The notes below the pieces were generated by a model that saw nothing but the letters and a program-made list of their open reading frames with translations, did not search any database and was not told where the DNA came from. From an uncultured Pelagibacteraceae bacterium (GTDB taxonomy: Bacteria > Pseudomonadota > Alphaproteobacteria > Pelagibacterales > Pelagibacteraceae): a DNA stretch of 64,000 nt. The translations under genes were made by a program, and so were the position numbers. The stretch is taken from positions 55,001-119,000 of the forward strand of contig CACNSS010000001.1 in the NCBI GenBank assembly GCA_902623215.1. Direction: 5' to 3'. Of the stretch, positions 1 through 10,940 are shown in pieces. Every line of letters begins with the position of its first letter. Position 1 is the first letter of the stretch.

Positions 1-158
1 GAATTTAATTTAAAGTACCACATAAAGTGGTGGGTTTCCCCATTCGGAAATTTTCGGATCAAAACTTACATACAGCTCCCCGAAACTTATCGCAGTATAT
101 CACGTCCTTCTTAGTCTTTCAGTGCCAAGGCATCCGCTACACGCCCTTAAACGCTTGA
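1..158 (-). rRNA. rrl: 23S ribosomal RNA, 5' end only
   Basis: The reverse complement contains the conserved start of large-subunit rRNA, including the GGATGCCTTGGCACTGAAAG block near the 5' end. Only about the first 158 nt are inside the window; the gene continues leftwards past position 1. The exact 5' end is estimated. Just upstream (165-184) is a small hairpin, CACAGA/TCTGTG, in the spacer between tRNA-Ala and 23S. It belongs to the same transcript as the 16S gene and the two spacer tRNAs. Confidence 0.95.
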
Positions 159-289
159 TTTATGCACAGAAAAAAATTCTGTGTTGAATCAAATTTTTAT
201 TGAACATTAGCTAATAACATTTCTAATGTTCGGATATAGATATTGATATTAATTATTTCTTATTCACAAATTATATAGCTAAGTGTTTC

Positions 290-365
290 TGGTGGAGGAT
301 AGCGGGATCGAACCGCTGACCTCCTGAATGCAAATCAGGCGCTCTCCCAGCTGAGCTAATCCCCC
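290..365 (-). tRNA. tRNA-Ala (anticodon TGC)
   Basis: The reverse complement folds as a full 76-nt cloverleaf with an encoded CCA end, acceptor GGGGGAT and anticodon loop TTTGCAT (TGC, alanine). It sits in the 16S-23S spacer, the standard bacterial location, downstream of tRNA-Ile. Confidence 0.97.
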
Positions 366-377
366 AGGATATTAATT

Positions 378-454
378 TGGTGGGCCGAGAAAGACTCGAA
401 CTTTCGACCCCACCCTTATCAAGGGTGTGCTCTAACCAACTGAGCTACCGGCCC
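378..454 (-). tRNA. tRNA-Ile (anticodon GAT)
   Basis: The reverse complement gives a 77-nt cloverleaf: acceptor GGGCCGG pairs with the 3' strand before the encoded CCA, and the anticodon stem encloses the loop TTGATAA (GAT, isoleucine). It is the first of the two tRNAs in the 16S-23S spacer, in the usual Ile-Ala order. Confidence 0.97.
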
Positions 455-475
455 CCATGCAAGAGAAACACAATT

Positions 476-501
476 TTAAGAAGAGAAATGAGGACGGTCA
501 A
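476..501 (-). other. 3' arm of pre-16S processing stem
   Basis: This 26-nt stretch between 16S and tRNA-Ile is nearly complementary in the transcript to positions 2113-2138 upstream of 16S. The two arms share the TTAAGAAGAGAA and GGACGGT blocks, with a mismatched patch in the middle. Such long stems bracketing 16S are known RNase III substrates. The pairing is seen directly; the processing role is inferred. Confidence 0.7.
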
Positions 502-550
502 CATTAACCTGTTAATTATTTAGAATGAAATAAAATTTCATTCATCCTTA

Positions 551-2027
<1,477 letters not shown>

Positions 2028-2112
2028 AAAACGGCGCACACTAGCTTCTATACAAATCCTAAGAATTAAGAAATGTATAATGTTGAAGTGTGTACGACAA
2101 ATTTTGGTAACC

Positions 2113-2138
2113 TTAACCGTCCACACTTCTCTTCTTAA
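2113..2138 (-). other. 5' arm of pre-16S processing stem
   Basis: This lies in the leader about 85 nt upstream of the mature 16S 5' end and pairs in the transcript with 476-501. The two arms would close a very large loop containing all of 16S, the classic arrangement for RNase III cleavage. Confidence 0.7.
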
Positions 2139-2231
2139 ATATTTACTTTTCAAACAGCTAATTGAGACTTTAAGGGCTCAATAAATCCAGAAAAAAACAA
2201 CTTTATAAGTGATTTTTTTGAGGAAGGACTG

Positions 2232-2259
2232 CTTATAGGCTAAAATTTAGGGAAATCAA
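2232..2259 (-). promoter_or_regulatory. Probable rRNA operon promoter
   Basis: Read on the minus strand there is a -35-like TTGATT, a 16-nt spacer and a -10-like TATAAG, about 205 nt upstream of the 16S 5' end. The position suits a leader that includes the processing stem at 2113-2138. The region 2031-2363 otherwise holds leader sequence and no gene. Confidence 0.5.
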
Positions 2260-2280
2260 GCATTTAACAATAAAAAATTA

Positions 2281-2312
2281 AAAAAAAAGCCTTATTTTAC
2301 AAGCTTTTTTTT
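2281..2312. repeat. Short A/T-tract inverted repeat
   Basis: AAAAAAAAGC and GCTTTTTTTT form a perfect 10-nt inverted repeat with a 12-nt loop between the rRNA promoter and the M23 peptidase gene. It resembles an intrinsic terminator, but it lies between divergent genes with nothing obvious to terminate. The pairing is mostly A-T, so its significance is uncertain. Confidence 0.35.
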
Positions 2313-2363
2313 GGTATTTTGAAAATTATATAACTACCAATTATATAATCAAAAAATTTCTAA

Positions 2364-3656
2364 ATGTTAAATAGATTAAAAAAAAAATTAATTAATAATA
2401 CGGAAATCGTCGCTTTAGGATTATTAATAATTACAACAGTATTATCAACGACTTATTATAATTTTAATAAGCAAAAAATTTTTAAGAATTACAAAAACAT
2501 TATCAACAACGTTTACTTTAAAAAAACAGTTAATAACATTTTTGAAAACCTTGAGCCAAAATTTAAGACTATCGCTCACAAAATTAATGATGGAGAAACA
2601 TTCTACAAAATTTTAAAGAATTACAATATAAAAGAAGAAGAAATTTTAATTGTTAAGAAAAAATTATCAAAAAAAATTGACCTTAATAAATTAAATACAA
2701 ATCAAAAAATACAATTTACCATCAATCAGTCTAACAATCAATTAAAAGAATTTATTTTTCAAATTTCAAACACTGAAAAGATTTTGCTCACAAAAAACAA
2801 AGAGAAAAATGATTTCAATAAAGAAATTATCATAACAAAACTTAATAAAGAAATTATTTATAGAGAAAATATAATTTTAAATAGTCTGTACAACTCAGCG
2901 TCTAAAAAAAAAGTACCAATCAATACAATAGTAGAATTTGCACGTATATATGGTTTTGAGGTTGATTTTCAAAGAGATATAAGAAAACGTGATAGCTTTC
3001 AAATAATGTATGAGGTCTTCAAAAATGATAATAAGGAAGTAATAGAAACTGGGGAAATTCTATTTGCAAATTTAAAATTAAGTGGAGAAGACAAACCGCT
3101 ATATTTTTTTAACTTAAATAATAGTAAAGGGCATTATGACAAAAACGGAAAAAGTAGTCAAAAAGCACTTATGAAAACTCCAATTAATGGTGCAAGACTA
3201 TCTTCGCCATTTGGTATGAGAAAACATCCGATTGATGGATTCAACAAAATGCATCGTGGGACTGATTTTGCTGCGCCTATGGGAACTCCAATAATGGCAT
3301 CTGGTAACGGTGTTGTAAAGAAAGCTGGGTGGTGTGGGGGAGGAGGAAATTGTGTAGTTATCAAACATAATTCGACTTATCAAACAGTTTATGCACACAT
3401 GTCAAAATTTGCTAATGGAATACGAAATGGAGTAAGAGTAAAACAAGGACAGACAATCGGATATGTTGGCTCAACAGGTAAGTCAACAGGTCCACATCTC
3501 CATTACGAAGTTATAGTAAATGGAAAAAAAATAAATTCTCAAACTCTAAAATTACCCTCCGGAAAAATACTTAAAGGTAAAGAAAGAAAGCTTTTTGAAA
3601 CAGCAAAAATTAAATTAGATGTTTTAAAATCAGAAAAAATTATTGGACTTAATTAA
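2364..3656 (+). CDS. M23 family murein endopeptidase, membrane-anchored
   Basis: A probable peptidoglycan-cleaving zinc endopeptidase that acts in the periplasm. The N-terminus has one membrane segment at about residues 14-33, consistent with an uncleaved anchor. The middle (about 60-260) is the variable region typical of these proteins. The C-terminal LytM/M23 domain (about 270-400) keeps the zinc ligands: H297 and D301 in the HRGTD motif, and the HLH motif at 378-380. At 430 aa it is of normal family length. It is transcribed divergently from the rRNA operon and converges with the DUF4167 gene, overlapping it by 4 bp. Which bond it cuts, and whether it is active or an amidase activator, cannot be told; the intact ligand set favours an active enzyme. 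Confidence 0.9.
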   Translation: MLNRLKKKLINNTEIVALGLLIITTVLSTTYYNFNKQKIFKNYKNIINNVYFKKTVNNIFENLEPKFKTIAHKINDGETFYKILKNYNIKEEEILIVKKKLSKKIDLNKLNTNQKIQFTINQSNNQLKEFIFQISNTEKILLTKNKEKNDFNKEIIITKLNKEIIYRENIILNSLYNSASKKKVPINTIVEFARIYGFEVDFQRDIRKRDSFQIMYEVFKNDNKEVIETGEILFANLKLSGEDKPLYFFNLNNSKGHYDKNGKSSQKALMKTPINGARLSSPFGMRKHPIDGFNKMHRGTDFAAPMGTPIMASGNGVVKKAGWCGGGGNCVVIKHNSTYQTVYAHMSKFANGIRNGVRVKQGQTIGYVGSTGKSTGPHLHYEVIVNGKKINSQTLKLPSGKILKGKERKLFETAKIKLDVLKSEKIIGLN

Positions 3657-4066
3657 CTTACTTTAGTCTCAATTTTATTATCAACTTTGTTTTTATCTTG
3701 AGAAAAATTTTCAGTATTTTTATCATCACTCTTTGATGAACTTTGCTCAGAATCTTTAAATGATTTACTGTCTAGTTGTTTTTTCTGAATTTCTCTCTCA
3801 CTTAGTATTCTTGTGAAATGATCTGCATATTGAAAGTAGTTTTCTGATAAAATTTTATCACCTGTTGATAATGCCTCTCTTGCTAAATTATTATATTTCT
3901 CAATTAGCTTCGAGGCGTTGTGATTATTTCTTCCTGGCAACTTTCTTTGAAAAGTGTCATTATTAGAATAATTATTATATTTATTTCTTTCGTTACTAAC
4001 TTTAAAATTTCTATCGTTTCTTCTAAAACTGTTTCTTCTAGTATTATTATTTCTGAAAGTTACCAT
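3653..4066 (-). CDS. DUF4167 domain-containing protein
   Basis: A 137-aa protein. The first 50 residues are extremely rich in Arg and Asn. Then comes the DUF4167 core (about 45-95) with the segment KYNNLAREALSTGDKILSEN and a downstream QYADHFTRIL. The C-terminus is a low-complexity Lys/Asp/Ser tail. DUF4167 is an alphaproteobacterial family of unknown function; the basic N-terminus suggests nucleic-acid binding, which is inference. It sits directly downstream of prmC, 4 bp away, in the prfA-prmC operon, which is its usual neighbourhood. Confidence 0.85.
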   Translation of the reverse strand: MVTFRNNNTRRNSFRRNDRNFKVSNERNKYNNYSNNDTFQRKLPGRNNHNASKLIEKYNNLAREALSTGDKILSENYFQYADHFTRILSEREIQKKQLDSKSFKDSEQSSSKSDDKNTENFSQDKNKVDNKIETKVS

Positions 4067-4070
4067 AATT

Positions 4071-4913
4071 TCAATTTTTAGTACTTATTATACATCTGTT
4101 ATTTTTGGCTAAATCTTTAATAACATTTTTAATATAATATCCATTATTTATTAAAACATTTTTTACTTTATCCATTTGATCAAAACCTATCTCAAGAATT
4201 AATATGCCACCTTTTTTTATAAGCTTTGACGAATTATAAACAACTTTTTTTATCTTGAGCAACCCATCTACGCCCCCATCTAATGCCGATATAGGCTCAT
4301 AATCATAAATATCTTTATCCAAATATTTTAGTTTAAATTTTTTAATATATGGAGGATTAGATACAATTAAATCATATTTGCCATAATTGAAATTGTCAAC
4401 ATCTGATTTGAACAACTTAACTCTATCATTTAATTCGAGTTTTTTTATATTTGACTTACAAATATCCAGAGTTTTCTTATAAATATCAATCCCAGTGCCA
4501 TAAAAACCTTTCCGCTCTTTTAGAATAGATAATAAAATACAACCTGATCCAACACCAATTTCTAAAATTTTTAGTTTTGATTTATTTTTTGTAAATTTTA
4601 AGACTTGCTCAACAACAGTCTCTGTATCTGGCCTCGGAATAAGGACATCTTCTGTGACATCAAACTCATATTTCCAAAACTCCTTTTTACCAAGTAAATA
4701 GGCAATTGGTTTTCTTTTTGAGCGCTCTTCAATTAAATTATTAAAAATTTTGATTTCGTTAATTGATAAATTCATATCAAAATTCAGAATTACATCTATA
4801 CGATTTTTATTAAAAATTTTTGACATTAAAATTTCACTATCTAGTTTGTGAGACTTAATCCCTTTTTCTTTCAAAACGTTTTCCCCTTTTTTTATAGCCT
4901 CTAAAATGTTCAT
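4071..4913 (-). CDS. prmC: Peptide chain release factor N5-glutamine methyltransferase
   Basis: Uses S-adenosylmethionine to methylate the Gln of the GGQ motif of release factors in the cytoplasm. The N-terminal helical domain (about 1-75) recognises the release factor. The Rossmann methyltransferase domain has a glycine-rich SAM loop (EIGVGSG) and the diagnostic NPPY motif in VSNPPYIKKF, which holds the substrate Gln. The length of 280 aa is typical. It lies 9 bp downstream of prfA, which encodes its substrate, so the two are almost certainly co-expressed. Confidence 0.95.
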   Translation of the reverse strand: MNILEAIKKGENVLKEKGIKSHKLDSEILMSKIFNKNRIDVILNFDMNLSINEIKIFNNLIEERSKRKPIAYLLGKKEFWKYEFDVTEDVLIPRPDTETVVEQVLKFTKNKSKLKILEIGVGSGCILLSILKERKGFYGTGIDIYKKTLDICKSNIKKLELNDRVKLFKSDVDNFNYGKYDLIVSNPPYIKKFKLKYLDKDIYDYEPISALDGGVDGLLKIKKVVYNSSKLIKKGGILILEIGFDQMDKVKNVLINNGYYIKNVIKDLAKNNRCIISTKN

Positions 4914-4922
4914 AAGTTCTCC

Positions 4923-5993
4923 TTAAAGGTTGCTTAAACTCTCTTCTTGAGCTTTAAGTGATAAAGATTCGATCATTTCGTCAAAAGCCTCTCCTTCTAA
5001 AAATTCCTCAAGTTTATGCAAAGTCAAATTGATTCTATGGTCCGTAACTCTTCCCTGAGGGAAGTTATAAGTTCTTATTCTCTCGGATCTATCACCTGTT
5101 CCGATTTTACTTTTTCTATCTTTTGATCTTTGTTGATCAATTCTAGATCTCTCCTGCTCGTACAATCTTGCTCTTAAAATTTTCAAACCCTTGGCCTTAT
5201 TTTTATGTTGAGATTTTTCATCTTGCTGAGAAACAGAAATTCCACTGGGTAGATGTGTAATTCTTACCGCACTATCTGTTGTATTTACAGATTGTCCTCC
5301 AGGTCCACCAGCTCGAAAAACATCAATACGTAAATCAGACTCATTTATTTTTAAATCAACTTCCTCAACCTCTGGCAATACAGCCACGGTTGCAGCCGAG
5401 GTATGGACTCTTCCTTGTGTCTCTGTATCGGGTACTCTTTGAACTCTATGAACTCCACTTTCGTATTTTAACGTGGAATAAATATTAACTCCTTTTATAG
5501 ATGCAATAACTTCTTTCAATCCCCCCGCTTCACTTTTTGAAATCGATATTATCTCCAAAAACCATTTTTTTTTATTACTGACTTTCTCGTACATTTTAAA
5601 CAGGTCGGATGCAAATAAACTAGCTTCTAGACCTCCTGTACCTGCCCTAATTTCTATAATTGCATTTTTTTTATCAGCCTCGTCCTTAGGTATCAAAAAA
5701 AGTTTTAATTTTTTCTCATTCCTTTCATGTTGAATTAATAACTCCTCAAGTTCTATTTTAGCCATTTTTAACAACTCAGAGTCAGAACTTTGATCGTTCA
5801 AAATTTTTTCTAGTTCATCTTTATCTCTTTGAAATGATAAAAATTTTTTTGCATCACCAACTATTTCATTCAAATCTGAATATTCTTTTGATTTTTCTGC
5901 AAAAAATCTTTTATCTATATCTTCAGAGGACAATTCTTTCTCTAGATTAGAGTGCCTACTTATCAAATCTTTGATAGTTTTATCAGGAATCAT
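4923..5993 (-). CDS. prfA: Peptide chain release factor 1
   Basis: Class I release factor that terminates at UAA and UAG and triggers peptidyl-tRNA hydrolysis. The GGQ motif is in [18 protein letters not shown], and the stop-codon-reading domain around [18 protein letters not shown] is intact. I chose the start at the internal ATG (MIPDK), which leaves a 1-bp gap to the ispG stop. An ATG 36 bp further upstream is in frame but would overlap ispG and add a non-homologous [11 protein letters not shown] peptide. The protein is then about 356 aa, normal for RF1. prmC follows and methylates its GGQ. Confidence 0.95.
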   Translation of the reverse strand: MIPDKTIKDLISRHSNLEKELSSEDIDKRFFAEKSKEYSDLNEIVGDAKKFLSFQRDKDELEKILNDQSSDSELLKMAKIELEELLIQHERNEKKLKLFLIPKDEADKKNAIIEIRAGTGGLEASLFASDLFKMYEKVSNKKKWFLEIISISKSEAGGLKEVIASIKGVNIYSTLKYESGVHRVQRVPDTETQGRVHTSAATVAVLPEVEEVDLKINESDLRIDVFRAGGPGGQSVNTTDSAVRITHLPSGISVSQQDEKSQHKNKAKGLKILRARLYEQERSRIDQQRSKDRKSKIGTGDRSERIRTYNFPQGRVTDHRINLTLHKLEEFLEGEAFDEMIESLSLKAQEESLSNL

Positions 5994-5994
5994 T

Positions 5995-7092
5995 TTAGCT
6001 ATTATCAGTTTCAGAAACTTTTTTTTCAACTTCAGATACTACTTTTTCAATCATGTCACTTGTCAAAACTTTTTCTGATTGTATTCCAGATAAATAAAGC
6101 ATATTACTACCTTTGTTGCCGCCAGTTATCCCTACATCTGTGAGCGCAGCTTCTCCCGGGCCATTAACCACACAACCAATTATAGAGAGTGTTATAGGTT
6201 TGGTAATATGTGCAAGCCTTTTTTCTAAAACTTTTACTGTTTCAATCACTTGAAAACCTTGTCTTGCACATGATGGACAGGAAATGATCTTAACTCCTCT
6301 TTCCCTTAGGTTTAATGATTTTAATATTTCATTTCCTATTTTAACCTCTTTGACTGGATCATCAGATAATGATATTCTAATTGTATCCCCAATTCCCTCT
6401 AAAAGTAATGTTCCTAAACCAATAGATGATTTTATACTTCCTGTAACAAAACTTCCTGCCTCAGTTATGCCTAAATGTAAAGGGTACTCAATTTTCTTTG
6501 AAAGTTGGCGATAAGCCATGATTGATAAGAATATATCTGAAGATTTAACACTAACCTTAATATTGTCAAAATTTTCATCTTCTAAAATTTTTATGTTTCT
6601 TAAAGCACTTTCAACTAATGCCTCTGGACATGGCTCTTTAAATTTTTCTAAAATATCTTTTTCCAAAGAGCCAGCATTAACTCCTACTCTTATAGAACAA
6701 TTATTTTCAGAAGCCGCTCTTACTACCTCTTTAATTCTATTTATATTTCCAATATTTCCAGGATTTATTCTTAGACAGCTAGCTCCATTTTCAGCTGCTT
6801 CTATTGCTCTTTTAAAATGAAAATGAATATCTGCAACTATAGGAATATCCACATGTTTTATGATCTCTTTAAGTGCTTTTGTTGATGCTTCGTCTGGGCA
6901 AGAGACTCTCACAATATCAGCACCCTCACTTTGAATATCATTTATTTGGTTAATGGTAGCTTTTATGTCTGTAGTCAAAGTATTTGTCATTGACTGAACT
7001 GAAATAGGATTATTTCCACCTACTTTTACTTTGCCCACGTTTATTTCTTTGGTTTTTCTTCTTTTAATATCTCTAAACGGTCTTATGCTCAT
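5995..7092 (-). CDS. ispG: 4-hydroxy-3-methylbut-2-enyl diphosphate synthase
   Basis: The penultimate step of the MEP pathway: it converts MEcPP to HMBPP with a [4Fe-4S] cluster and external electrons, supplying isoprenoids for ubiquinone and undecaprenyl carriers. The protein opens with the family [10 protein letters not shown] segment. The VSCPDE-type TIM barrel fills about 20-250, and the cluster ligands are in [11 protein letters not shown] and CVVNGPGEA. At 365 aa it is the standard bacterial short form. It sits between lysC and prfA with 1-2 bp gaps, so it is part of a leftward operon. Confidence 0.96.
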   Translation of the reverse strand: MSIRPFRDIKRRKTKEINVGKVKVGGNNPISVQSMTNTLTTDIKATINQINDIQSEGADIVRVSCPDEASTKALKEIIKHVDIPIVADIHFHFKRAIEAAENGASCLRINPGNIGNINRIKEVVRAASENNCSIRVGVNAGSLEKDILEKFKEPCPEALVESALRNIKILEDENFDNIKVSVKSSDIFLSIMAYRQLSKKIEYPLHLGITEAGSFVTGSIKSSIGLGTLLLEGIGDTIRISLSDDPVKEVKIGNEILKSLNLRERGVKIISCPSCARQGFQVIETVKVLEKRLAHITKPITLSIIGCVVNGPGEAALTDVGITGGNKGSNMLYLSGIQSEKVLTSDMIEKVVSEVEKKVSETDNS

Positions 7093-7094
7093 AA

Positions 7095-8309
7095 TTAATT
7101 ATCTAATTTAAATTCTCTATGTAAAGCAATTAATGCTTTATCTGTATTCTTTTTATCAATCAAAACTGAAATTTTTATCTCAGATGTTGAAATTACTTGA
7201 ATATTAATTTTTTTATTTGCAAGAGCCTGAAACATTCTAAATGTAACCCCAGGTGTTGTAATCATTCCAACTCCTATAATTGAAATTTTGGAAACATTTT
7301 TTTTTAATAATAATTTTTTAAATTTTATATTTTTATTGGATTCAATTATTTTCTTTGTTTTATTTAAATCATCAGATTTAATAGTAAAAGTTAAATCTGT
7401 TTCTTTACCATTTGGTGAAACATTTTGAACAACCATGTCAACATTTATTAAATTTTCTGATAGGGGCTTAAAAATTTTTGCCGCAACTCCCGGTTTATCT
7501 TTAACACCTACTAAAGAAACCTTGGCATCATTTTGGGTTGATGAAATGCCTGCAATAATCTTGTTATTAGTAATGTTTTTTCTTTTAGTAATTAATGTGC
7601 CTGACCCTTTTTTAAATGAAGATTTGACCTCGATATTGATCCTATTCAAACGTGCGTCTTGTATTGAAACCGGTTGCATTACTTTTGCGCCAAGAGAAGC
7701 CATTTCTAACATTTCCTCGTAGGAAATTACTTTTATTTTTCTCGCTTTTTTTAATTTATTTGGATCAGTTGTATAAACTCCCTCAACATCGGTATAGATT
7801 ATACATCTCTCAGCTTTAAAAAATTTTGCTAATATAATTGCACTTGCATCTGACCCACCTCTACCTATTGTGGTAATTCTATCCTCAATATTAATTCCCT
7901 GAAAACCAGCAACTACAGGAATACCTCCCATTTTAAGGTAATCTAAAATTTTTTTTTTATAAATTGATATAATTTTCGAATTTTTATGATTGCCTATAGT
8001 AATAATTGGTATTTGCCATGATAGCCAGGATCGAGATTTTAGACCTAAATGTGACAATCTTGCTGCAATTAAAGAGCAAGCTACCTGTTCTCCACTTGAA
8101 ACAAGGACATCATACTCTGATGGTGAAAAATCATTACTTATATCTTTAGATGTTCTTATCAGTTTGTTAGTTACTCCGCTCATTGCTGAAGATACTACAA
8201 TAATTTTATATTTTTTTTTATGATACGAATTTATAATCTTGGCTACATTTTTTATTCTTTCTATGCTACCTACAGAAGTCCCCCCAAATTTTAAAACTAC
8301 AATTTTCAT
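7095..8309 (-). CDS. lysC: Aspartate kinase
   Basis: Phosphorylates aspartate, the entry step to lysine, threonine, methionine and diaminopimelate. The N-terminal kinase domain starts with [11 protein letters not shown] and includes the nucleotide-binding GRGGSDASA motif. Two C-terminal ACT domains (about 265-404) are the usual allosteric sites for lysine or threonine feedback. The length of 404 aa is normal for a monofunctional alpha/beta-type aspartokinase. It is the first gene of the lysC-ispG-prfA-prmC-DUF4167 run and is divergent from ubiG, with a 60-bp promoter gap. Confidence 0.95.
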   Translation of the reverse strand: MKIVVLKFGGTSVGSIERIKNVAKIINSYHKKKYKIIVVSSAMSGVTNKLIRTSKDISNDFSPSEYDVLVSSGEQVACSLIAARLSHLGLKSRSWLSWQIPIITIGNHKNSKIISIYKKKILDYLKMGGIPVVAGFQGINIEDRITTIGRGGSDASAIILAKFFKAERCIIYTDVEGVYTTDPNKLKKARKIKVISYEEMLEMASLGAKVMQPVSIQDARLNRINIEVKSSFKKGSGTLITKRKNITNNKIIAGISSTQNDAKVSLVGVKDKPGVAAKIFKPLSENLINVDMVVQNVSPNGKETDLTFTIKSDDLNKTKKIIESNKNIKFKKLLLKKNVSKISIIGVGMITTPGVTFRMFQALANKKINIQVISTSEIKISVLIDKKNTDKALIALHREFKLDN

Positions 8310-8369
8310 GAATTAATTTTTTAAATTTAAATATTGATTAAATACATCTTGAATATAAAATTAATTAAA

Positions 8370-9098
8370 ATGAAAACTAACACAATAAACAAAAAAGAAA
8401 TAGAAAAATTTTCTAAAATTGCTGAAGAATGGTGGGATCCAGATGGACAATTCAAACCTTTACATAATTTTAATCCAATAAGAATTTCTTATATTAAAGA
8501 AAATATTATTAAAACTTTTTGCCTTAAGGAAAAAGACAAAATTCTATCTGGTGTCAAAATTTTAGATATTGGTTGCGGGGGTGGATTATTATCTGAGCCA
8601 ATGTCAAGACTTGGAGCTGAGGTTTATGGAATTGATGCGTCTAAAAAAAACATTGAGATTGCAAAAATTCATGCAGAAAAAAGTGGTTTGAATATTAAAT
8701 ATTTTTGTTCTACTCCTGAAAAATTTAAAAATAATTTAAAATTTGATGTGATATTAAATATGGAAATCGTTGAACATGTTGAAAATGTAGTTTTTTTTTT
8801 AGAGTCATGTTCAAAGTTATTAAAAAGAGATGGTATTATGTTTATTGCAACTTTAAATAAAACTTTAAAATCTTACTTATTTGCAATAATTGGAGCAGAG
8901 TATATTTTGAAATGGCTACCAATAGGAACTCATGAATGGGAAAAATTTATTAAACCAGAGGAATTAATTAAAATATCTGAAAAATTTGATTTAAGTTTAA
9001 GTGATTTACAAGGGGTTAAATTTAATCTGATTAAAAACAATTGGAATTTAAGCTCAGACAAGTCCGTAAACTATATAGCAAAATTTATCAAAAATTAA
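8370..9098 (+). CDS. ubiG: Ubiquinone biosynthesis O-methyltransferase
   Basis: SAM-dependent enzyme for the two O-methylations of ubiquinone synthesis. It has the UbiG start motif with EEWWDP, the SAM loop LDIGCGGGLLSEPMSRLGA and the NMEIVEHVEN motif. I chose the ATG at 8370, which starts MKTNTINKKEIEKF as in other UbiG proteins. An upstream in-frame start at 8334 would add 12 residues that read through the promoter region. At about 242 aa it is standard. Its divergent pairing with lysC is a common alphaproteobacterial arrangement. Confidence 0.94.
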   Translation: MKTNTINKKEIEKFSKIAEEWWDPDGQFKPLHNFNPIRISYIKENIIKTFCLKEKDKILSGVKILDIGCGGGLLSEPMSRLGAEVYGIDASKKNIEIAKIHAEKSGLNIKYFCSTPEKFKNNLKFDVILNMEIVEHVENVVFFLESCSKLLKRDGIMFIATLNKTLKSYLFAIIGAEYILKWLPIGTHEWEKFIKPEELIKISEKFDLSLSDLQGVKFNLIKNNWNLSSDKSVNYIAKFIKN

Positions 9099-9104
9099 TT
9101 CAAA

Positions 9105-9533
9105 TTAATTATTTTTATCCTCGATCCATGGAATAATTTCGGTCTCAATCCCCTCTTCTTTTAAATCCTTAATTTCTTTACTTGATGCTGTACCATATAT
9201 ACCTTTCGCATTTTTTTTACTTTTGTAGTGGATTGATCTTGCTTCATAAGCAAAATTCTTGCCAACATATTCAAAGTTATTTCTAATAAATTTTTGATAC
9301 TCCCTGATTTTTTCATTAATCTTTTTGTATTTGTTATTTTTGATATTAATATTTTTTTGCCAAGACTTTTTTAATAATTTTGGTGCCATAAGTGTTTTTT
9401 CAATAGTTATTGATCCACAATTATGACAATTCAAATAATTTTTTTTTTTTAATTTTTCATATTCATGAGAGGATGCAAACCAACTATCAAACAATATTTT
9501 GCATCTTTTACATTTTAGTTTGTACTTAATCAT
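9105..9533 (-). CDS. DUF1178 family protein
   Basis: A 142-aa member of DUF1178, a proteobacterial family of unknown function. The N-terminus looks like a zinc ribbon: CKRC near residue 8, the FDSWFASSHEYEKL segment, then CHNCGS. The rest is basic and charged. Its C-terminal IPW-containing end is typical of the family. It converges on ubiG with a 6-bp gap and precedes argJ on the other side by about 40 bp. A nucleic-acid or protein-binding role is possible but not shown. Confidence 0.85.
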   Translation of the reverse strand: MIKYKLKCKRCKILFDSWFASSHEYEKLKKKNYLNCHNCGSITIEKTLMAPKLLKKSWQKNINIKNNKYKKINEKIREYQKFIRNNFEYVGKNFAYEARSIHYKSKKNAKGIYGTASSKEIKDLKEEGIETEIIPWIEDKNN

Positions 9534-9572
9534 GAGTGATATTTAATAATTAAATTATATAATTCAACGTAA

Positions 9573-10874
9573 TTAACTTCTGTAATCTGAGTTAATTTCT
9601 ATATATCCCTTTGTGAGATCCATTGTGTAAGTAGTAAATTTTTTTGATCCAACAGAGATATTTATATTAATTTCAATGTTGTCATTTTTCATATAATTTG
9701 CAACTTCAGTTTCATCGTAGCTTATACTTAATTTTCCGTTATTTATAATTGGCAATTCTCCAAATTTTATAGATAATTTTTCTAAGTTTATCAAAACATT
9801 CGATTTACCTATTGCCATAACTATTCTGCCCCAATTTGGATCTTGTCCAGCTATAGCAGTTTTTACTAAAGGCGAATTAGCAATAGAAAAACCAATTTTT
9901 TTTGCATCAATTTCATTTTTACAATTCTCTACATTAATAGTTATAAATTTAGAAGCACCCTCTCCATCTGAAACTACTCTTTTTGCTAAATTTAATAAAA
10001 CTTTTTTTAATGCCTCTTCAAAATCTCTAATTTTTTTATCATTAAAACTTTTAATTTTAGTGTGTTTAGCTTTACCAGTAGAGAAAATACTAACCATATC
10101 ATTAGTGCTGGTGTCCCCATCACAACTTATTGCGTTAAAAGTAGTTGAAATATTTTTCTTAAGGAGCTTTTTTAAAATTTCATTAGGTATATCTGCGTCT
10201 GTAAAAATATAAGCTAGTGTAGTCGCCATATTTGGTTGTATCATACCAGATCCTTTTGCAATTCCGAAAATTTTAATGAAAGATCCACCAATTTTACAAT
10301 TTTCCATAGACATTTTTGGTTCAGTATCTGTTGTCATAATTCCTAACGCTGCTTTCATCCATATATACTTATTCTGGGTATATTTAATATTATTGACCAA
10401 GACTGATATTTTATTTCTTATTTTTTCTTCTGGAAATACTTCTCCAATAGTACCAGTGCAACCAAAAATTATATCCTTAGCTTTAATTTTTTTTGGATTA
10501 TCTTCATCTTTTTTCTGTTTTTCGGTTAATTCTTCTGCAATTTGATCTGCTATTTTTTCGAGACTCTTATATCCTTGTTTGCCTGTAAAACAGTTTGCAT
10601 TTCTCGCATTTACTAATAATGAATATATTTTTTTTGGATTATGATTTAAGTTCCACTTTATATTCTCAGAAATTATCTTTGATTGGGTATAAACGGAGGC
10701 ATAATTTGCTCCATCTCTAAAATAAAACATTACAAGATCGTCTCTGATTTCCTTGTAAAGGTTTGCGCATACACTGGAAATGGAAATACCATCGATATGG
10801 TCCAAATCTTGATACTCTAACATTCTCTTATTTCTTGATTTAGATAATAAAAAGTTAGATAAATTTATGCCCAT
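9573..10874 (-). CDS. argJ: Bifunctional ornithine acetyltransferase / N-acetylglutamate synthase
   Basis: Transfers acetyl from N-acetylornithine to glutamate, giving the cyclic arginine route. The self-cleavage and nucleophile site is visible as MATTLAYIFTD, with cleavage expected before the second Thr. The FGCTGTIGE segment and GQDPNWGRI motif are conserved. At 433 aa it is slightly longer than the usual 400-410. Together with argB, argF and argD elsewhere in this window, it supports a complete ornithine/arginine pathway. It is divergent from secA with a 66-bp gap. Confidence 0.94.
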   Translation of the reverse strand: MGINLSNFLLSKSRNKRMLEYQDLDHIDGISISSVCANLYKEIRDDLVMFYFRDGANYASVYTQSKIISENIKWNLNHNPKKIYSLLVNARNANCFTGKQGYKSLEKIADQIAEELTEKQKKDEDNPKKIKAKDIIFGCTGTIGEVFPEEKIRNKISVLVNNIKYTQNKYIWMKAALGIMTTDTEPKMSMENCKIGGSFIKIFGIAKGSGMIQPNMATTLAYIFTDADIPNEILKKLLKKNISTTFNAISCDGDTSTNDMVSIFSTGKAKHTKIKSFNDKKIRDFEEALKKVLLNLAKRVVSDGEGASKFITINVENCKNEIDAKKIGFSIANSPLVKTAIAGQDPNWGRIVMAIGKSNVLINLEKLSIKFGELPIINNGKLSISYDETEVANYMKNDNIEININISVGSKKFTTYTMDLTKGYIEINSDYRS

Positions 10875-10940
10875 ACTATTTAAAAATATTTATTTATTAA
10901 TTATATTAAAGGATATAAGTAAATAATAAATCAAAAACTA

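Noticed and set aside
5995-6029. Longer prfA start upstream of MIPDK
   Set aside because: It overlaps ispG and adds residues not typical of RF1; the internal ATG gives a 1-bp intergenic gap.
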